Shown: positions 6,561 to 15,313, counted from the first letter of the stretch. The stretch: 21,058 bases of DNA from DASRLE01 sp964558455 (GCA_964558455.1 CAZLEE010000063.1:1-21058); one strand, 5' to 3'. Numbers and translations are program-made. The notes: generated by a model not told the origin, from the letters alone.

Positions 6561-7850
6561 ATGCCAAAATTCAGCTACGTCGCCATGGATTCGAGGGGAA
6601 AGGAAACGAAGGGCACCCTCGATGTCGCCAACCAGAACGAAGCGATTGGACGCATCAAGGAAATGGGCTTCTTCCCGACCAAAGTGGTCGAGGACAAGGG
6701 CTTGCCGGGCGGGGGCGCGAAGAAAGCCGTCAAAGGCAAAAAAAGCGGCGGCGCGTTGAATTTCCAGATCAAGATTCCCGGCCTGAGCGGTCGCGTCAAA
6801 TCAAAGAGCCTCACCACGTTCACGCGGCAACTGGCCACGCTGGTGCAGGCCGGCCTGCCCTTGATCCGCGGGTTGCGCGTGCTTGCAAAGCAGGAGAAAA
6901 ACGCCAACCTCAAGTCCATTCTGGGCGACTTGGCGGTGTCAATCGAAGGCGGCAGCACTTTTTCCGAGGCCCTGGCGCAGCACCCCAAGGTGTTCAACCG
7001 CCTTTTTGTCAACATGGTCAAAGCCGGTGAAATTGGCGGTGTGCTGGAAGTGGTACTCAAGCGGCTTTCCGAATTTCAGGAAAAGGCGCAGAAAATCAAG
7101 GGCAAGGTCATTGCGGCCATGTTTTATCCCTGCGCCGTCCTGGTGGTGGCCACTGCGATCATGGGTGTGTTGACGGTTCTGGTCATTCCGAAGTTCAAGG
7201 AAATCTTCTCCGGCGCCTTGGGCAACGGACAGGGGCTGCCTGGTTTCACCCAGTTCGTGCTCGACATCAGCGATGCGATCAAGGACCACATCTTCCGCAC
7301 CATGGGGGAGGTTTTAGTCGTAGTCGTGATCTTTAACATATTCATCCGGACAAAGGTCGGACGCAGGTTGTGGGACAAATTCAAGATGGTGGTTCCGGCG
7401 CTGGGACCGGTCATCAGCAAAGTGGCCATCTCGCGCTTCACACGCACCCTCGGCACGCTGGTCAGCAGCGGTGTTCCGATTTTGCAGGCGCTGACCATCG
7501 TGAAGGAAACTTCCGGCAACGTCATCGTCTCCGCGGCCGTGTCTGCGGTTCATGAAAGCGTCAAGGAGGGCGAAACCATCACCGCTCCGCTTGAGGCCTC
7601 CGGCGTTTTTCCGCCCATGGTCATCAGCATGGTGGACGTCGGCGAACAAACCGGCGCGCTGCCGGAAATGTTGATGAAGATTGCGGACAATTACGACGAA
7701 GAAGTGGACAACGCCGTCGCGGCCATGACTTCCCTGCTCGAACCCATCATGATCGTTGTTTTGGCGGTCATCGTCGGCAGCATCGTCATCGCCATGTTCC
7801 TGCCGCTCATCCAACTGATGGAAACCGTGGGCGACAGCGACAAGAAATGA
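6561..7850 (+). CDS. pilC: Type IV pilus inner-membrane platform protein PilC / GspF family
   Basis: This 429-residue inner-membrane protein is the platform on which PilB and PilT act. The N-terminus (MPKFSYVAMDSRGKETKGT, then NEAIGRIKEMGFFPTKV) is the usual cytoplasmic cap. A Lys/Gly-rich linker (about 45-80) precedes two T2SSF repeats: about 86-210 (FTRQLATLVQAGLPLIRGL, MVKAGEIGG) and about 289-411 (FTRTLGTLVSSGVPILQAL, MVDVGEQTG). Hydrophobic helices lie at about 186-209, 248-264 and 393-416, the normal three. Length is slightly above the common 400-410, explained by the linker. It is the last gene of the operon; 157 nt separate it from the next gene. No pilin, PilMNOP, PilQ or prepilin peptidase gene is present, so the rest of the machine must be encoded elsewhere. 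Confidence 0.94.
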   Translation: MPKFSYVAMDSRGKETKGTLDVANQNEAIGRIKEMGFFPTKVVEDKGLPGGGAKKAVKGKKSGGALNFQIKIPGLSGRVKSKSLTTFTRQLATLVQAGLPLIRGLRVLAKQEKNANLKSILGDLAVSIEGGSTFSEALAQHPKVFNRLFVNMVKAGEIGGVLEVVLKRLSEFQEKAQKIKGKVIAAMFYPCAVLVVATAIMGVLTVLVIPKFKEIFSGALGNGQGLPGFTQFVLDISDAIKDHIFRTMGEVLVVVVIFNIFIRTKVGRRLWDKFKMVVPALGPVISKVAISRFTRTLGTLVSSGVPILQALTIVKETSGNVIVSAAVSAVHESVKEGETITAPLEASGVFPPMVISMVDVGEQTGALPEMLMKIADNYDEEVDNAVAAMTSLLEPIMIVVLAVIVGSIVIAMFLPLIQLMETVGDSDKK

Positions 7851-7864
7851 GGCATTCAGGGCGC

Positions 7865-7887
7865 CGTCCGCCGACAACGTGCGGACG
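7865..7887. repeat. Short inverted repeat after pilC
   Basis: CGTCCGC (7865-7871) and GCGGACG (7881-7887) form a perfect 7-bp stem with a 9-nt loop just after the pilC stop. No T-run follows, so it is not a standard intrinsic terminator. It might slow or end transcripts by another route. The rest of the 7851-8007 spacer shows nothing else. Confidence 0.3.
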
Positions 7888-8007
7888 CAGAGCCGGAGCG
7901 GCAGGAGGCCTGAACCCGTCTTGGTCCGCCCCGCAGCCCGTTCGGGCGTCATTATTCAGTTGCGTAATGGGCTGGATTTTGGCTTCATTCCCCATTCGGA
8001 AGCGACC

Positions 8008-8286
8008 ATGAAAAGAGAACAGGTAACCAACCTATATTCAGGTCATGTTCAAGGCATTGGGTTTCGTTACATGGTGAAAAATATCGTCACCGGGTTCGAG
8101 GTCGCCGGCTTGGTACGCAATTTGGAAAACGGACGTGTGGAATTGGTGGTGGAAGGCGAGAAAGAAGAGCTGGAAGCCTTTCTCCAAGCCATTCGTGATT
8201 CGGAATTGGGCCGTTTTATCCGGCAGGAACAGACGAATTGGTCAACGGCTAAAAATGAATTTCGCGGATTTGAGATTTCGCATTAA
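8008..8286 (+). CDS. acyP: Acylphosphatase
   Basis: The 92-residue protein is a small cytoplasmic enzyme that hydrolyses acyl phosphates such as acetyl or carbamoyl phosphate. It shows the family signature: SGHVQGIGFRYMV carries the phosphate-binding loop with catalytic R20, and GLVRNLENGRVELVVEG carries catalytic N38 (equivalents of Arg23 and Asn41 in the muscle enzyme). The length is normal for the family. The ATG at 8008 is chosen over an in-frame ATG at 7879 because it places the domain at the N-terminus as usual and has GGAAG at 7998-8002. It is followed after 13 nt by a phosphoesterase gene. The physiological substrate cannot be told from sequence. Confidence 0.93.
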   Translation: MKREQVTNLYSGHVQGIGFRYMVKNIVTGFEVAGLVRNLENGRVELVVEGEKEELEAFLQAIRDSELGRFIRQEQTNWSTAKNEFRGFEISH

Positions 8287-8299
8287 ATTGGGATTGTAA

Positions 8300-9022
8300 A
8301 TGAAGTACGCAATCATTGCTGACATTCACGCCAACTTGGAGGCACTCCAGGTGGTATTGCAAGACATCGAAAAGCAGAAATGCACGCACATCGTCTGCCT
8401 GGGAGACATCATTGGCTACAATGCCAACCCAAAGGAGTGTCTGGACATCATCCGCACCAAAAACGTTCCTTGCGTCAAGGGGAACCACGACGAATATTGT
8501 TCGAGCAACGAGGCGTTGGAAGGTTTTAACCCCCACGCTGCCGAGGCGGTCAATTGGACGCGCAAACAATTGGCGGATGATGACAAAAAGTGGTTGAGCG
8601 AGCTTAAATACGTCCGTCTGATTTCCAATTTCACCATTGTTCACGCCACTCTGGATGGCCCTCAACGATGGGGTTACGTATTCGAGAAACTGGCCGCTGC
8701 CGCCAGTTTCACCTATCAGAACACGCCGGTATGCTTTTTTGGGCATACCCATGTGCCGGTTGCGTTTATTCGTGACAGCGCGGTACGCGGCGGGACTTAC
8801 TCGAAATTCCGGGTCGAGCCAGGCCGGAAATATTTTGTCAACGTTGGCGCCGTTGGCCAGCCCCGCGATGGCAATCCGAAGGCCGCCTATGCGGTTTATG
8901 ACATGGATGAGGGGTCGATTGAGCTGCGGCGTCTGGATTACGACATTCCCGCGGCCCAGAAAAAAATCCTGGCAGCCGGCCTGCCGGCGCGCCTGGCGGA
9001 ACGGCTGGCAGTAGGAAAATAG
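8300..9022 (+). CDS. Calcineurin-like metallophosphoesterase (YfcE/MJ0936-like)
   Basis: This 240-residue cytoplasmic two-metal phosphoesterase has all core motifs in order: D8-x-H10 in MKYAIIADIH, G35-D36 in VCLGDIIGYN, G61-N-H-D64, a lone H115 in TIVHATLDG, and G148-H-T-H151 in FFGHTHVP. The C-terminal part (VGAVGQPRDGNPKAAYAVYD) is typical of the small phosphodiesterases that act on model substrates or cyclic nucleotides. The true substrate is unknown and this family often carries no established role. The gene lies between acylphosphatase (13 nt upstream) and a GT9 gene (25 nt downstream), so all three probably share a transcript. The ATG start gives the canonical position for the first metal motif. 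Confidence 0.9.
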   Translation: MKYAIIADIHANLEALQVVLQDIEKQKCTHIVCLGDIIGYNANPKECLDIIRTKNVPCVKGNHDEYCSSNEALEGFNPHAAEAVNWTRKQLADDDKKWLSELKYVRLISNFTIVHATLDGPQRWGYVFEKLAAAASFTYQNTPVCFFGHTHVPVAFIRDSAVRGGTYSKFRVEPGRKYFVNVGAVGQPRDGNPKAAYAVYDMDEGSIELRRLDYDIPAAQKKILAAGLPARLAERLAVGK

Positions 9023-9047
9023 TCGAAAGCGAAGGAACGCCCGGGTA

Positions 9048-10124
9048 TTGAAAATTCTGATTCTCAAACCCAGCTCCTTGGGCGACGTGATCCACGCGTT
9101 GCCCGTGCTGCGGCTGCTTAAGGCCCATTTCCCGAAAAGCGAAATTTATTGGTGGCTGGAGGCCAGCCTTATTCCCCTGCTGGAAAAAGACCCCGACCTG
9201 TCCGGCATCATTCCCTTTCACCGCAGACATTGGGCGGCTCCCGCCCGCTGGCCGGAAATCGCGGCCAGTGTGCATTTGATGCGGGAAATGCGTTTTGATT
9301 ACGCCATTGATTTGCAAGGGTTGGCCCGAAGCAGCTTGTTCGCCTGGATAGCCAACGCAGGCCTGACCATCGGCTTGGATAACGAACGCGAAGGTGCCCG
9401 CGAAGGAGCGCGCGCCCTCTACGATATCACCCCTCCCCGCGCGCCCGCAAACATGCATGCCGTGGACCGTTACCTCGCCGTCCTGCCGCTGCTCGGTGTG
9501 CCGGAGCGCCGGAATTTTGACTGGCTGCCGCGCCGCCCGGACATTGCGGCGCAGGTGGAGGAAAAATGGAAGGCCGCCGCATCCGGCTGGATCGCGCTCG
9601 CGCCGGGTGGGCGCTGGGACAACAAGCGCTGGCCGGCGCGATATTACATCGAATTGGTCAAACAACTGAGGGAAAGAAATAACCTCAAGTTCGCCATCCT
9701 GGGCAGCAAATCCGAACACGGTCTTGCCCAGGAAATCGCCGCCAGCGACCCGGAACGCTGCCTGAACCTCGCCGGACTGACTTCGCTGGCGGAAATGATT
9801 GAATGGATTCGGATCAGCCGGCTGGTCATCACCAATGACACCGGGCCAATGCATGCCGCCGCCGCACTGCGCCGCCCAGTCATCGCCATATTTGGACCGA
9901 CCAATCCATTGAGCACGGGTCCGTATGGGCAGATCGACCACGTCCTGCAAAACACGACCCTGCCGTGTGTTCCCTGCCTGAGCCAGAGATGCTCCCACCG
10001 CGACCCGCTCGCCTGCCTGCACTCCATCACCCCGGCGGAAGTCTTCCAAAGAGCCTATCATATATTGGAATCAAGCGGTAATTTCCCCTCGCCCCAGCCT
10101 TGTCATTCCGCGGAAAACAGATAG
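9048..10124 (+). CDS. Glycosyltransferase family 9, lipopolysaccharide heptosyltransferase-like
   Basis: The 358-residue GT-B enzyme belongs to the ADP-heptose:LPS heptosyltransferase family (WaaC/WaaF/RfaQ group). These act at the inner face of the inner membrane in LPS core synthesis. The N-terminus MKILILKPSSLGDVIHALP contains D13, the position of the catalytic Asp in WaaC. Later come a nucleotide-sugar site, APGGRWDNKRWP and TNDTGPMHAAAAL (N263-H269), the IFGPTNPLSTGPYG loop, and a C-terminal Cys cluster (CVPCLSQRC, then C) common in this family. It starts with TTG at 9048; GAAGGA at 9031-9036 and the exact fit of the first motif support it. Whether the sugar is heptose is not decided by the sequence. 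A secreted protease gene follows after 9 nt. Confidence 0.9.
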   Translation: MKILILKPSSLGDVIHALPVLRLLKAHFPKSEIYWWLEASLIPLLEKDPDLSGIIPFHRRHWAAPARWPEIAASVHLMREMRFDYAIDLQGLARSSLFAWIANAGLTIGLDNEREGAREGARALYDITPPRAPANMHAVDRYLAVLPLLGVPERRNFDWLPRRPDIAAQVEEKWKAAASGWIALAPGGRWDNKRWPARYYIELVKQLRERNNLKFAILGSKSEHGLAQEIAASDPERCLNLAGLTSLAEMIEWIRISRLVITNDTGPMHAAAALRRPVIAIFGPTNPLSTGPYGQIDHVLQNTTLPCVPCLSQRCSHRDPLACLHSITPAEVFQRAYHILESSGNFPSPQPCHSAENR

Positions 10125-10133
10125 CTTTGCCTC

Positions 10134-11090
10134 ATGTTGAGAATGATTTTATGCGTCTCCCTCCTGCTCGGATGGACCGCTGCCGGCGCCACTACGGTGG
10201 AGTTGAAGGGCCGGGCCGCTGTCACCGGCAAAATTCTCGAGGATAAAAAGGACCAGATCATCGTGGATATCGGCTACACCGTAATGGTCATTCCCAAAAG
10301 CCAGGTGGTGCGGATGTTCGACGAAGACACCAAAACCGCCAAGGCGGCCAAGACCGTGGCGCCCCCTTCGGAAGCCGTCGCCGAACGCGGTTTTTATTCT
10401 GCATCGATTACGCCGCCGCCGGAACAAAACGTGCGGGAGCTGGTCAATGAACGGGGTGAAGCGGTGGTGCAGGTACGCACCCCAGCGGGATTGGGATCAG
10501 GATTTTTCATCAATCCAGACGGTTTTTTGATCACGAATTTTCATGTCATAGAAGGCGAGACCCAAATCTCGGTCGAGGTCTATCTGCAAAAAAACGGGCA
10601 GATTGAGCGGGTACTTTACAAGCAGGTGAGGATCGTGGCGCTGAACAAATTCGCCGATCTGGCGTTGCTGCGCATTGAAGACAAGGATGCGCCTAAATTT
10701 TCGGCGGTGACGCTGGGCGATTCCGACAAGCTGGCAGTGGGCGACACCGTTTTCGCCATCGGCAGCCCGCTGGGATTGGAGCGGACGGTGACGGAAGGAA
10801 TCGTGAGCACAAAGACCCGGCAATTCGAAGGGGATCTTTACTTGCAGACCACGGCGCAAATAAACCCCGGCAACAGCGGCGGACCGTTATTCAATTTAAG
10901 AGGCGAAGTCATCGGCGTGACCAACATGAAGATCACCTTCGGGGAAGGCCTGGGTTTTGCCATTCCCATTGAAGCGGTCAAATTCTTTTTAAACCATCGT
11001 GAGTCGTACGCCTACGACAATGACAACCCAAGCAATCCCTACCACTATCTTGAGCCGCCGAGCCGGACCAGGAAAGCGGTGGCACCCTAA
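10134..11090 (+). CDS. Secreted trypsin-like (DegP/HtrA-type) serine protease without a PDZ domain
   Basis: The 318-residue protein has a signal peptide (MLRMILCVSLLLGWTAAGA). A small beta-rich N-terminal domain follows (about 20-65: VELKGRAAVTGKILED, then VMVIPKSQVVRMF), and then a chymotrypsin-fold protease. The catalytic triad is H137 (ITNFHVI), D175 (FADLALL) and S248 (NPGNSGGP). Other family marks are GSGFFINPDG, FAIGSPLGLERTVTEGIVS and GLGFAIPIEAV. HtrA proteins usually carry one or two PDZ domains after this point; here only about 35 Pro/Tyr-rich residues remain, so regulation by PDZ-bound peptides is unlikely. It should act in the periplasm in protein quality control or processing. 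Start could also be the ATG at 10143, which keeps the signal peptide. It is coupled in order with the 623-residue secreted protein (17 nt downstream). Confidence 0.9.
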   Translation: MLRMILCVSLLLGWTAAGATTVELKGRAAVTGKILEDKKDQIIVDIGYTVMVIPKSQVVRMFDEDTKTAKAAKTVAPPSEAVAERGFYSASITPPPEQNVRELVNERGEAVVQVRTPAGLGSGFFINPDGFLITNFHVIEGETQISVEVYLQKNGQIERVLYKQVRIVALNKFADLALLRIEDKDAPKFSAVTLGDSDKLAVGDTVFAIGSPLGLERTVTEGIVSTKTRQFEGDLYLQTTAQINPGNSGGPLFNLRGEVIGVTNMKITFGEGLGFAIPIEAVKFFLNHRESYAYDNDNPSNPYHYLEPPSRTRKAVAP

Positions 11091-11107
11091 CCCCCCTCGG
11101 ACAACCT

Positions 11108-12979
11108 ATGCGAACTCGTTTTCTTTTAATCCTTCTTTTGAGCGGCTTGAGCCTGGGCGGACGCGCCGCAGTTTTGCCGCCGGAAAAGCTCCTGCCCAAG
11201 GACACGGCGTTAATGGTGACGATGCCGGACAGTGCGGCGGCCTGGATCCTTCTGACCAACACGCCCTGCGGCCGGTTGTGGCAGGACGCCCAACTCAAGG
11301 CGTTCAAGGACAAGTTTGTTGACAAATTCACCGGCAACGTGATTTCGCCCCTGGAACAGACGCTCGGCCTGAAATTTTCCGACTACAAAGGCCTGGCCCG
11401 GGGCCAGGCGACCTTCGCCCTGTTGCCGATGACGCAAACGGACCGGCCTGACGACCATTTCGCCAGGCTCTTTCTTCTCGACACCAAGGATCACGCCGCG
11501 CAATTGCGCACCAACCTGGCCGACATCAAGCAAAAGTGGGCCGCCGCCGGCAAGCCCATGAAGACGCTCCGGATTCGCGAACTGGATTTCACCACCTTCA
11601 TCGTCGGGGCCGACGATCTTTCGTGGGACAAAATCACGGCCAAGCCGAAAGGAACGGCGGCGGAAAACGAAGCGGCAGACAAACCGTCAACCAACAAAAT
11701 AGAAATCACCTTTGGGCAATCCGATTCGTTGCTACTCGTAAGCGATTCCCCCGCCGTGCTGGAAAAAGTCCTCAGCCGCCAGGCCGGCGGACTTGTGCCT
11801 GCCCTCGAAGAAGAACCCACCTTCCAAACCGACTTTGCCGCACGCCTGCATGGCGCCCCGTTCTATGCCTGGGCAAACATCAAAGGCGTGATTGACACGC
11901 TGATAAAAACGCCCGCCGGTGCCACTAAGGATTCCGGCCCCGTGGCGGCGGCGCGGCCCGATTCCATGCTGACCTCGGCCGGGTTGACCGGGCTGACCTC
12001 AGCTTGCCTTTCCTATCGGAACGTGCCGGAAGGGTTGTCCGCCCAAATTTATATCGGGGCGCCGGAAGCGGCGCGGCGCGGGTTGCTCAAGGCTTTTGTC
12101 AACGAAACCAAAGACGCGAGTCCGCCGGTCTTCGTTCCGGCGGACGCGGCTAAATACTGGCGGTGGCGCATTGATATTCCGCGCACATGGACGCAACTGG
12201 AAACGATGCTGAATGAACTCAACCCGCAATACGGCAACGTTATTAACTTCGTGCTGCAATCCGCCGGCAAAGACCGGGACGAAAAATACGATTTGAAATC
12301 GCAACTGCTGGGCAATCTGGGCGACGACATCATCCACTACGAGAAAGCGCCGCGCGGCAATACGCCGTCCGACCTCAGTTCCGCCCCATCGCTCTATTTG
12401 ATTGGCTCGCCCAACCCGGAGAAACTGGCGGCGGCGATCAAAACGGGACTGAGCATCATGGGGACGGCCAAGGATCGGGAATTTCTGGGCCGCCAGATTT
12501 GCACCATTACGACCACGGCGCAAAACGGCACGCCAGCTCACTCTTTCAGCTTCGCGGGCAGCGGGGCTTACGTGGCGCTGTCGGATGAGAGCGGGATTTT
12601 GGAGGAGTATTTGCGCAACAACGACAACAAAAGCAAGGCGCTGGCCGAAACGCCGGGGCTGGCGGACGCCGCGCAAAAGGTCGGAGGCATGGGGACGGGA
12701 CTATTCGGTTTTGACAACCAAGGCATGAACATGCGCGCGCTGGTGGAAATGCTGCGCACGCAACCCGTCACGCTGCAGGACATCGTGGGATCGTCATCAA
12801 TGCCAGGCATCAACCCTGCGGATCAGGTGGCCAAACTGCGGGAGTGGGCGGACTTCTCCCTGCTGCCGCCCTATGATTCCATCGCGCAGTATTTTTACTT
12901 CTCCGTCTATGCCGGGACATTTTCTCCTGATGGATTCACCCTGAACCTCTTCTCCCCCACCCCGCCCAAGCTGAGATAA
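11108..12979 (+). CDS. Large secreted protein of unknown function
   Basis: The 623-residue product has a clear signal peptide (MRTRFLLILLLSGLSLGGRA). It then begins LPPEKLLPKDTALMVTMPD, an opening shared by a group of uncharacterised secreted proteins that I associate from memory with Verrucomicrobiota and Planctomycetota. The body alternates predicted strands and helices, with phrases such as LARGQATFALLP, LFLLDTKDHAAQLRTNLADI and FYAWANIKGVIDTL. No catalytic motif, metal site, lipobox or further membrane helix was found. A repeated theme of short 'small-residue plus aromatic' strands near 150-240 and 440-540 may mean two related halves; this was not tested by alignment. It follows the protease gene by 17 nt, so joint expression is likely. 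No strong ribosome site is visible. The function is not recognised. Confidence 0.8.
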   Translation: MRTRFLLILLLSGLSLGGRAAVLPPEKLLPKDTALMVTMPDSAAAWILLTNTPCGRLWQDAQLKAFKDKFVDKFTGNVISPLEQTLGLKFSDYKGLARGQATFALLPMTQTDRPDDHFARLFLLDTKDHAAQLRTNLADIKQKWAAAGKPMKTLRIRELDFTTFIVGADDLSWDKITAKPKGTAAENEAADKPSTNKIEITFGQSDSLLLVSDSPAVLEKVLSRQAGGLVPALEEEPTFQTDFAARLHGAPFYAWANIKGVIDTLIKTPAGATKDSGPVAAARPDSMLTSAGLTGLTSACLSYRNVPEGLSAQIYIGAPEAARRGLLKAFVNETKDASPPVFVPADAAKYWRWRIDIPRTWTQLETMLNELNPQYGNVINFVLQSAGKDRDEKYDLKSQLLGNLGDDIIHYEKAPRGNTPSDLSSAPSLYLIGSPNPEKLAAAIKTGLSIMGTAKDREFLGRQICTITTTAQNGTPAHSFSFAGSGAYVALSDESGILEEYLRNNDNKSKALAETPGLADAAQKVGGMGTGLFGFDNQGMNMRALVEMLRTQPVTLQDIVGSSSMPGINPADQVAKLREWADFSLLPPYDSIAQYFYFSVYAGTFSPDGFTLNLFSPTPPKLR

Positions 12980-12985
12980 GCCGCC

Positions 12986-15313
12986 CTATTCCTGCGGATA
13001 GACCAGGATGCGGTCGTGGACGAGGACGATCAAATCGTTCTTCTTGTCACCCGTGACGTCGGCAATGACCGCCTCGCGCGGTTCGAGGGAGTCGTTGCGC
13101 CGGGAACGAAAGGTGCGCTCCTCAAAAACCTGCCAGCGATTGGCTGGCACCAGTTTGTGGGGCGGTTCAAAGGTGACGAGGTCCAGATAATTTTTGGCCG
13201 TTTCGAGAAAAACCAGGTCCTTGCGCCCGTCGTTGTTCAAGTCTCCCGCAACCATGTCCGACAGATGTCCGTCCTTGATCGGCGTTTCGTAACTGTCCAA
13301 TTCCGTCAACTGCCAGACCTTTCCGCTCATGGCCATGGTGGCGATGGCGTTGGCCCCGGTCAGGGCGAGGCTGTTGGGGGTGGAAGAACCGAGAACAATG
13401 CCGCAGAGGGAGGAAAAATCACTCACCGGCAGGGGCAGGTTGCGAACGACCTGCCAAACCCCGGCCGGGTCGCGCTCGCAGAGGGTGAGGGCCTTGCGCT
13501 CTGAGTCAAGCAGAAATAGCGACACAATGGCGTTGGTCCCGTTGCGCAACGCGGCGGCGCCGGTAATGCGGGAATCGCTGGAGGCGCCGTTGATCTGTTC
13601 CTTGACGAAGAGGGACCAGACCGGCTTGCTGTTGGTAGCCGGTCCCGGCTCGTTGGTCAAAACGACGGCGCGCAGGAAATTCTTTTGCGCCAGGAGCAAT
13701 TCCGGTTTGCCATCGCCGTCCACGTCGGCCGCGCTGACCCACGGTTCCTCGGCGCTGCCGCCCGGGGGGAAGATGTCCTGCTCGTCAAAATTGGTGTGAT
13801 CGGGCTTTTGAACGAGAAATTTGATTTTTTCGTAAGGAATCAACACCACCAAATCAGCGAGGCCATCCTGATTGGCATCGTGCAGCGTCATCGAGCTGGG
13901 CATGGCCTTGAAAGTATCGCTCAATTTTTGGGCATGGCTTTTTCCGTCCGCCGTCATCGTCACCAGCATCCGGTTGGTGTCCTGCTCAGTGATGACGCAC
14001 AAGGTGGGTTTGGCTTTTGGCTGGAGCGGTCCGACGGCCATGGTCAAGGGCCGTCCGTCAATGGGCAGGATGGTCGGGAATGCAATCCGTCCATTTTTAT
14101 CCAAGTGAGTGACGCCGATTTGATGTTCGTCGGCGCTGAGGAGGAAAATTTGCGGCGTGCCGTCGCCTTTCCAGTCACTGACCGCGATTTCGCTCACGCC
14201 GGTCAGGGTGGGAAAGGTTTTGGCGGCGCCAAGGGTTCCGTTGGTGCGCTGCAATTGCACGGTCAACTGCCCGCTGTCCGGTTCCGCGACCAACAAGTCA
14301 GGCAGACCGTCGCCGTTGATGTCAGCCCACAAAACGCCGCGATGGGCTCGGGTGGTTTTGTGCAAAGGCAGGACCTCGAAAGGCCCCTGCTTGAAGGCAC
14401 CGGACAACGACTCGGCCGGCTTGCTCTCGAAATCAGAAAGCTGCGCCCGACCGGAATTTTGCGCGATGGTCACGATCCCGGTTTTGTGGTTTCCCTCCAA
14501 ATCGTCCGCCAGGTAGGCGCGGATGGGGGGCATGCTGAAATAATTTTCCGGGCCGAGGTCGCCGTCGGAATTTTGCAAACGAAAGCGGAACGGGGACGGG
14601 GAATCCCAGTTGATGAGAAGCAGGTCATCACGTCCATCGCCGTCGATGTCGAGCACCTGCACGGCTTTGACGGCGCCGGAGAAAGGAATTTTGCGGGGTT
14701 CGCCCAAAGTGTGGTCGGCGTTTTGGGGCAGATAGTAAATAATGTTTTCGCCAAGCAGGACGAGGCCGGTGCGCTTGTCGCCGTTGAGATTGCCGGTGGC
14801 CAGGGCGTTGGGGGTTAACTGGCCGTCGTCAATCGGCCAGCGTTTTGGGGCGCTCCAGGTGTTGCTGCCGAGGTTGTAAATGACGACCAATTCCTTGGGG
14901 TCGCCGTAGTAGGCGATGTCAGGCCGTCCGTCGCCGTTCAAATCCGCCACAACGAGGGAAAAGATGCGTTTTTCGGAGGCGATGGATTCGATGCGAAAGC
15001 GGGCGTCGGGCGGCAAGTCGTTGATGTCCTTTTTCAAACCCGTGGCCATCGCAGGGGTGTTAGACTTGCCGGTCTGGTTGTAAAGGATGTCGATTTTGGA
15101 ACGGGCGTTGTTGACCACGATGAGATCGATCAGGCCGTCGCCGTCCATGTCGGCGGCGTGGAGGAGGGAAATCTGGCTGTCAATCGGAAAAACTTCCGGT
15201 CCGGTGAATCCGAAGGGCGCTGTTTTGTCGTCCTGCGCACCGGCGCACAGCATGGCGGCGCAAAGCAGGCCGGCTCCGGCCAAAGGCGGAAAAATGGAAC
15301 GGCGCTTCATCAT
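12986..15313 (-). CDS. Secreted FG-GAP / VCBS repeat beta-propeller protein
   Basis: The 775-residue protein has a signal peptide (residues about 1-26, ending LCAGAQ). Calcium-binding-loop repeats of the type D-x-D/N-G-D-G-x-x-D then occur near residues 55, 124, 175, 222, 271, 331, 380, 479, 530, 691 and 752. The clearest are DMDGDGLIDLI, DLNGDGRPDIA, DIDGDGRDDLL, DINGDGLPDLL and DVDGDGKPELL. Spacing is mostly 47-51 residues, and three weaker copies fit the gaps near 430, 582 and 640, giving about 14 units. This suits two seven-bladed propellers, used in this family for binding and surface display rather than catalysis. Start: ATGATG at 15313-15308 with GAGG upstream; the second ATG has the better spacing. 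The 3' end lies 6 nt from the end of the convergent 623-residue gene, with no terminator between. Confidence 0.88.
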   Translation of the reverse strand: MMKRRSIFPPLAGAGLLCAAMLCAGAQDDKTAPFGFTGPEVFPIDSQISLLHAADMDGDGLIDLIVVNNARSKIDILYNQTGKSNTPAMATGLKKDINDLPPDARFRIESIASEKRIFSLVVADLNGDGRPDIAYYGDPKELVVIYNLGSNTWSAPKRWPIDDGQLTPNALATGNLNGDKRTGLVLLGENIIYYLPQNADHTLGEPRKIPFSGAVKAVQVLDIDGDGRDDLLLINWDSPSPFRFRLQNSDGDLGPENYFSMPPIRAYLADDLEGNHKTGIVTIAQNSGRAQLSDFESKPAESLSGAFKQGPFEVLPLHKTTRAHRGVLWADINGDGLPDLLVAEPDSGQLTVQLQRTNGTLGAAKTFPTLTGVSEIAVSDWKGDGTPQIFLLSADEHQIGVTHLDKNGRIAFPTILPIDGRPLTMAVGPLQPKAKPTLCVITEQDTNRMLVTMTADGKSHAQKLSDTFKAMPSSMTLHDANQDGLADLVVLIPYEKIKFLVQKPDHTNFDEQDIFPPGGSAEEPWVSAADVDGDGKPELLLAQKNFLRAVVLTNEPGPATNSKPVWSLFVKEQINGASSDSRITGAAALRNGTNAIVSLFLLDSERKALTLCERDPAGVWQVVRNLPLPVSDFSSLCGIVLGSSTPNSLALTGANAIATMAMSGKVWQLTELDSYETPIKDGHLSDMVAGDLNNDGRKDLVFLETAKNYLDLVTFEPPHKLVPANRWQVFEERTFRSRRNDSLEPREAVIADVTGDKKNDLIVLVHDRILVYPQE

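Noticed and set aside
8838..10061. 407-codon minus-strand frame
   Set aside because: Antisense to the phosphoesterase and GT9 genes, whose motifs are intact; no domain in the antisense product.
13685..14818. 377-codon plus-strand frame
   Set aside because: Antisense to the FG-GAP protein. Its Val/Gly/Asp-rich repeats are the complement of the D-x-D-G-D-G codons.
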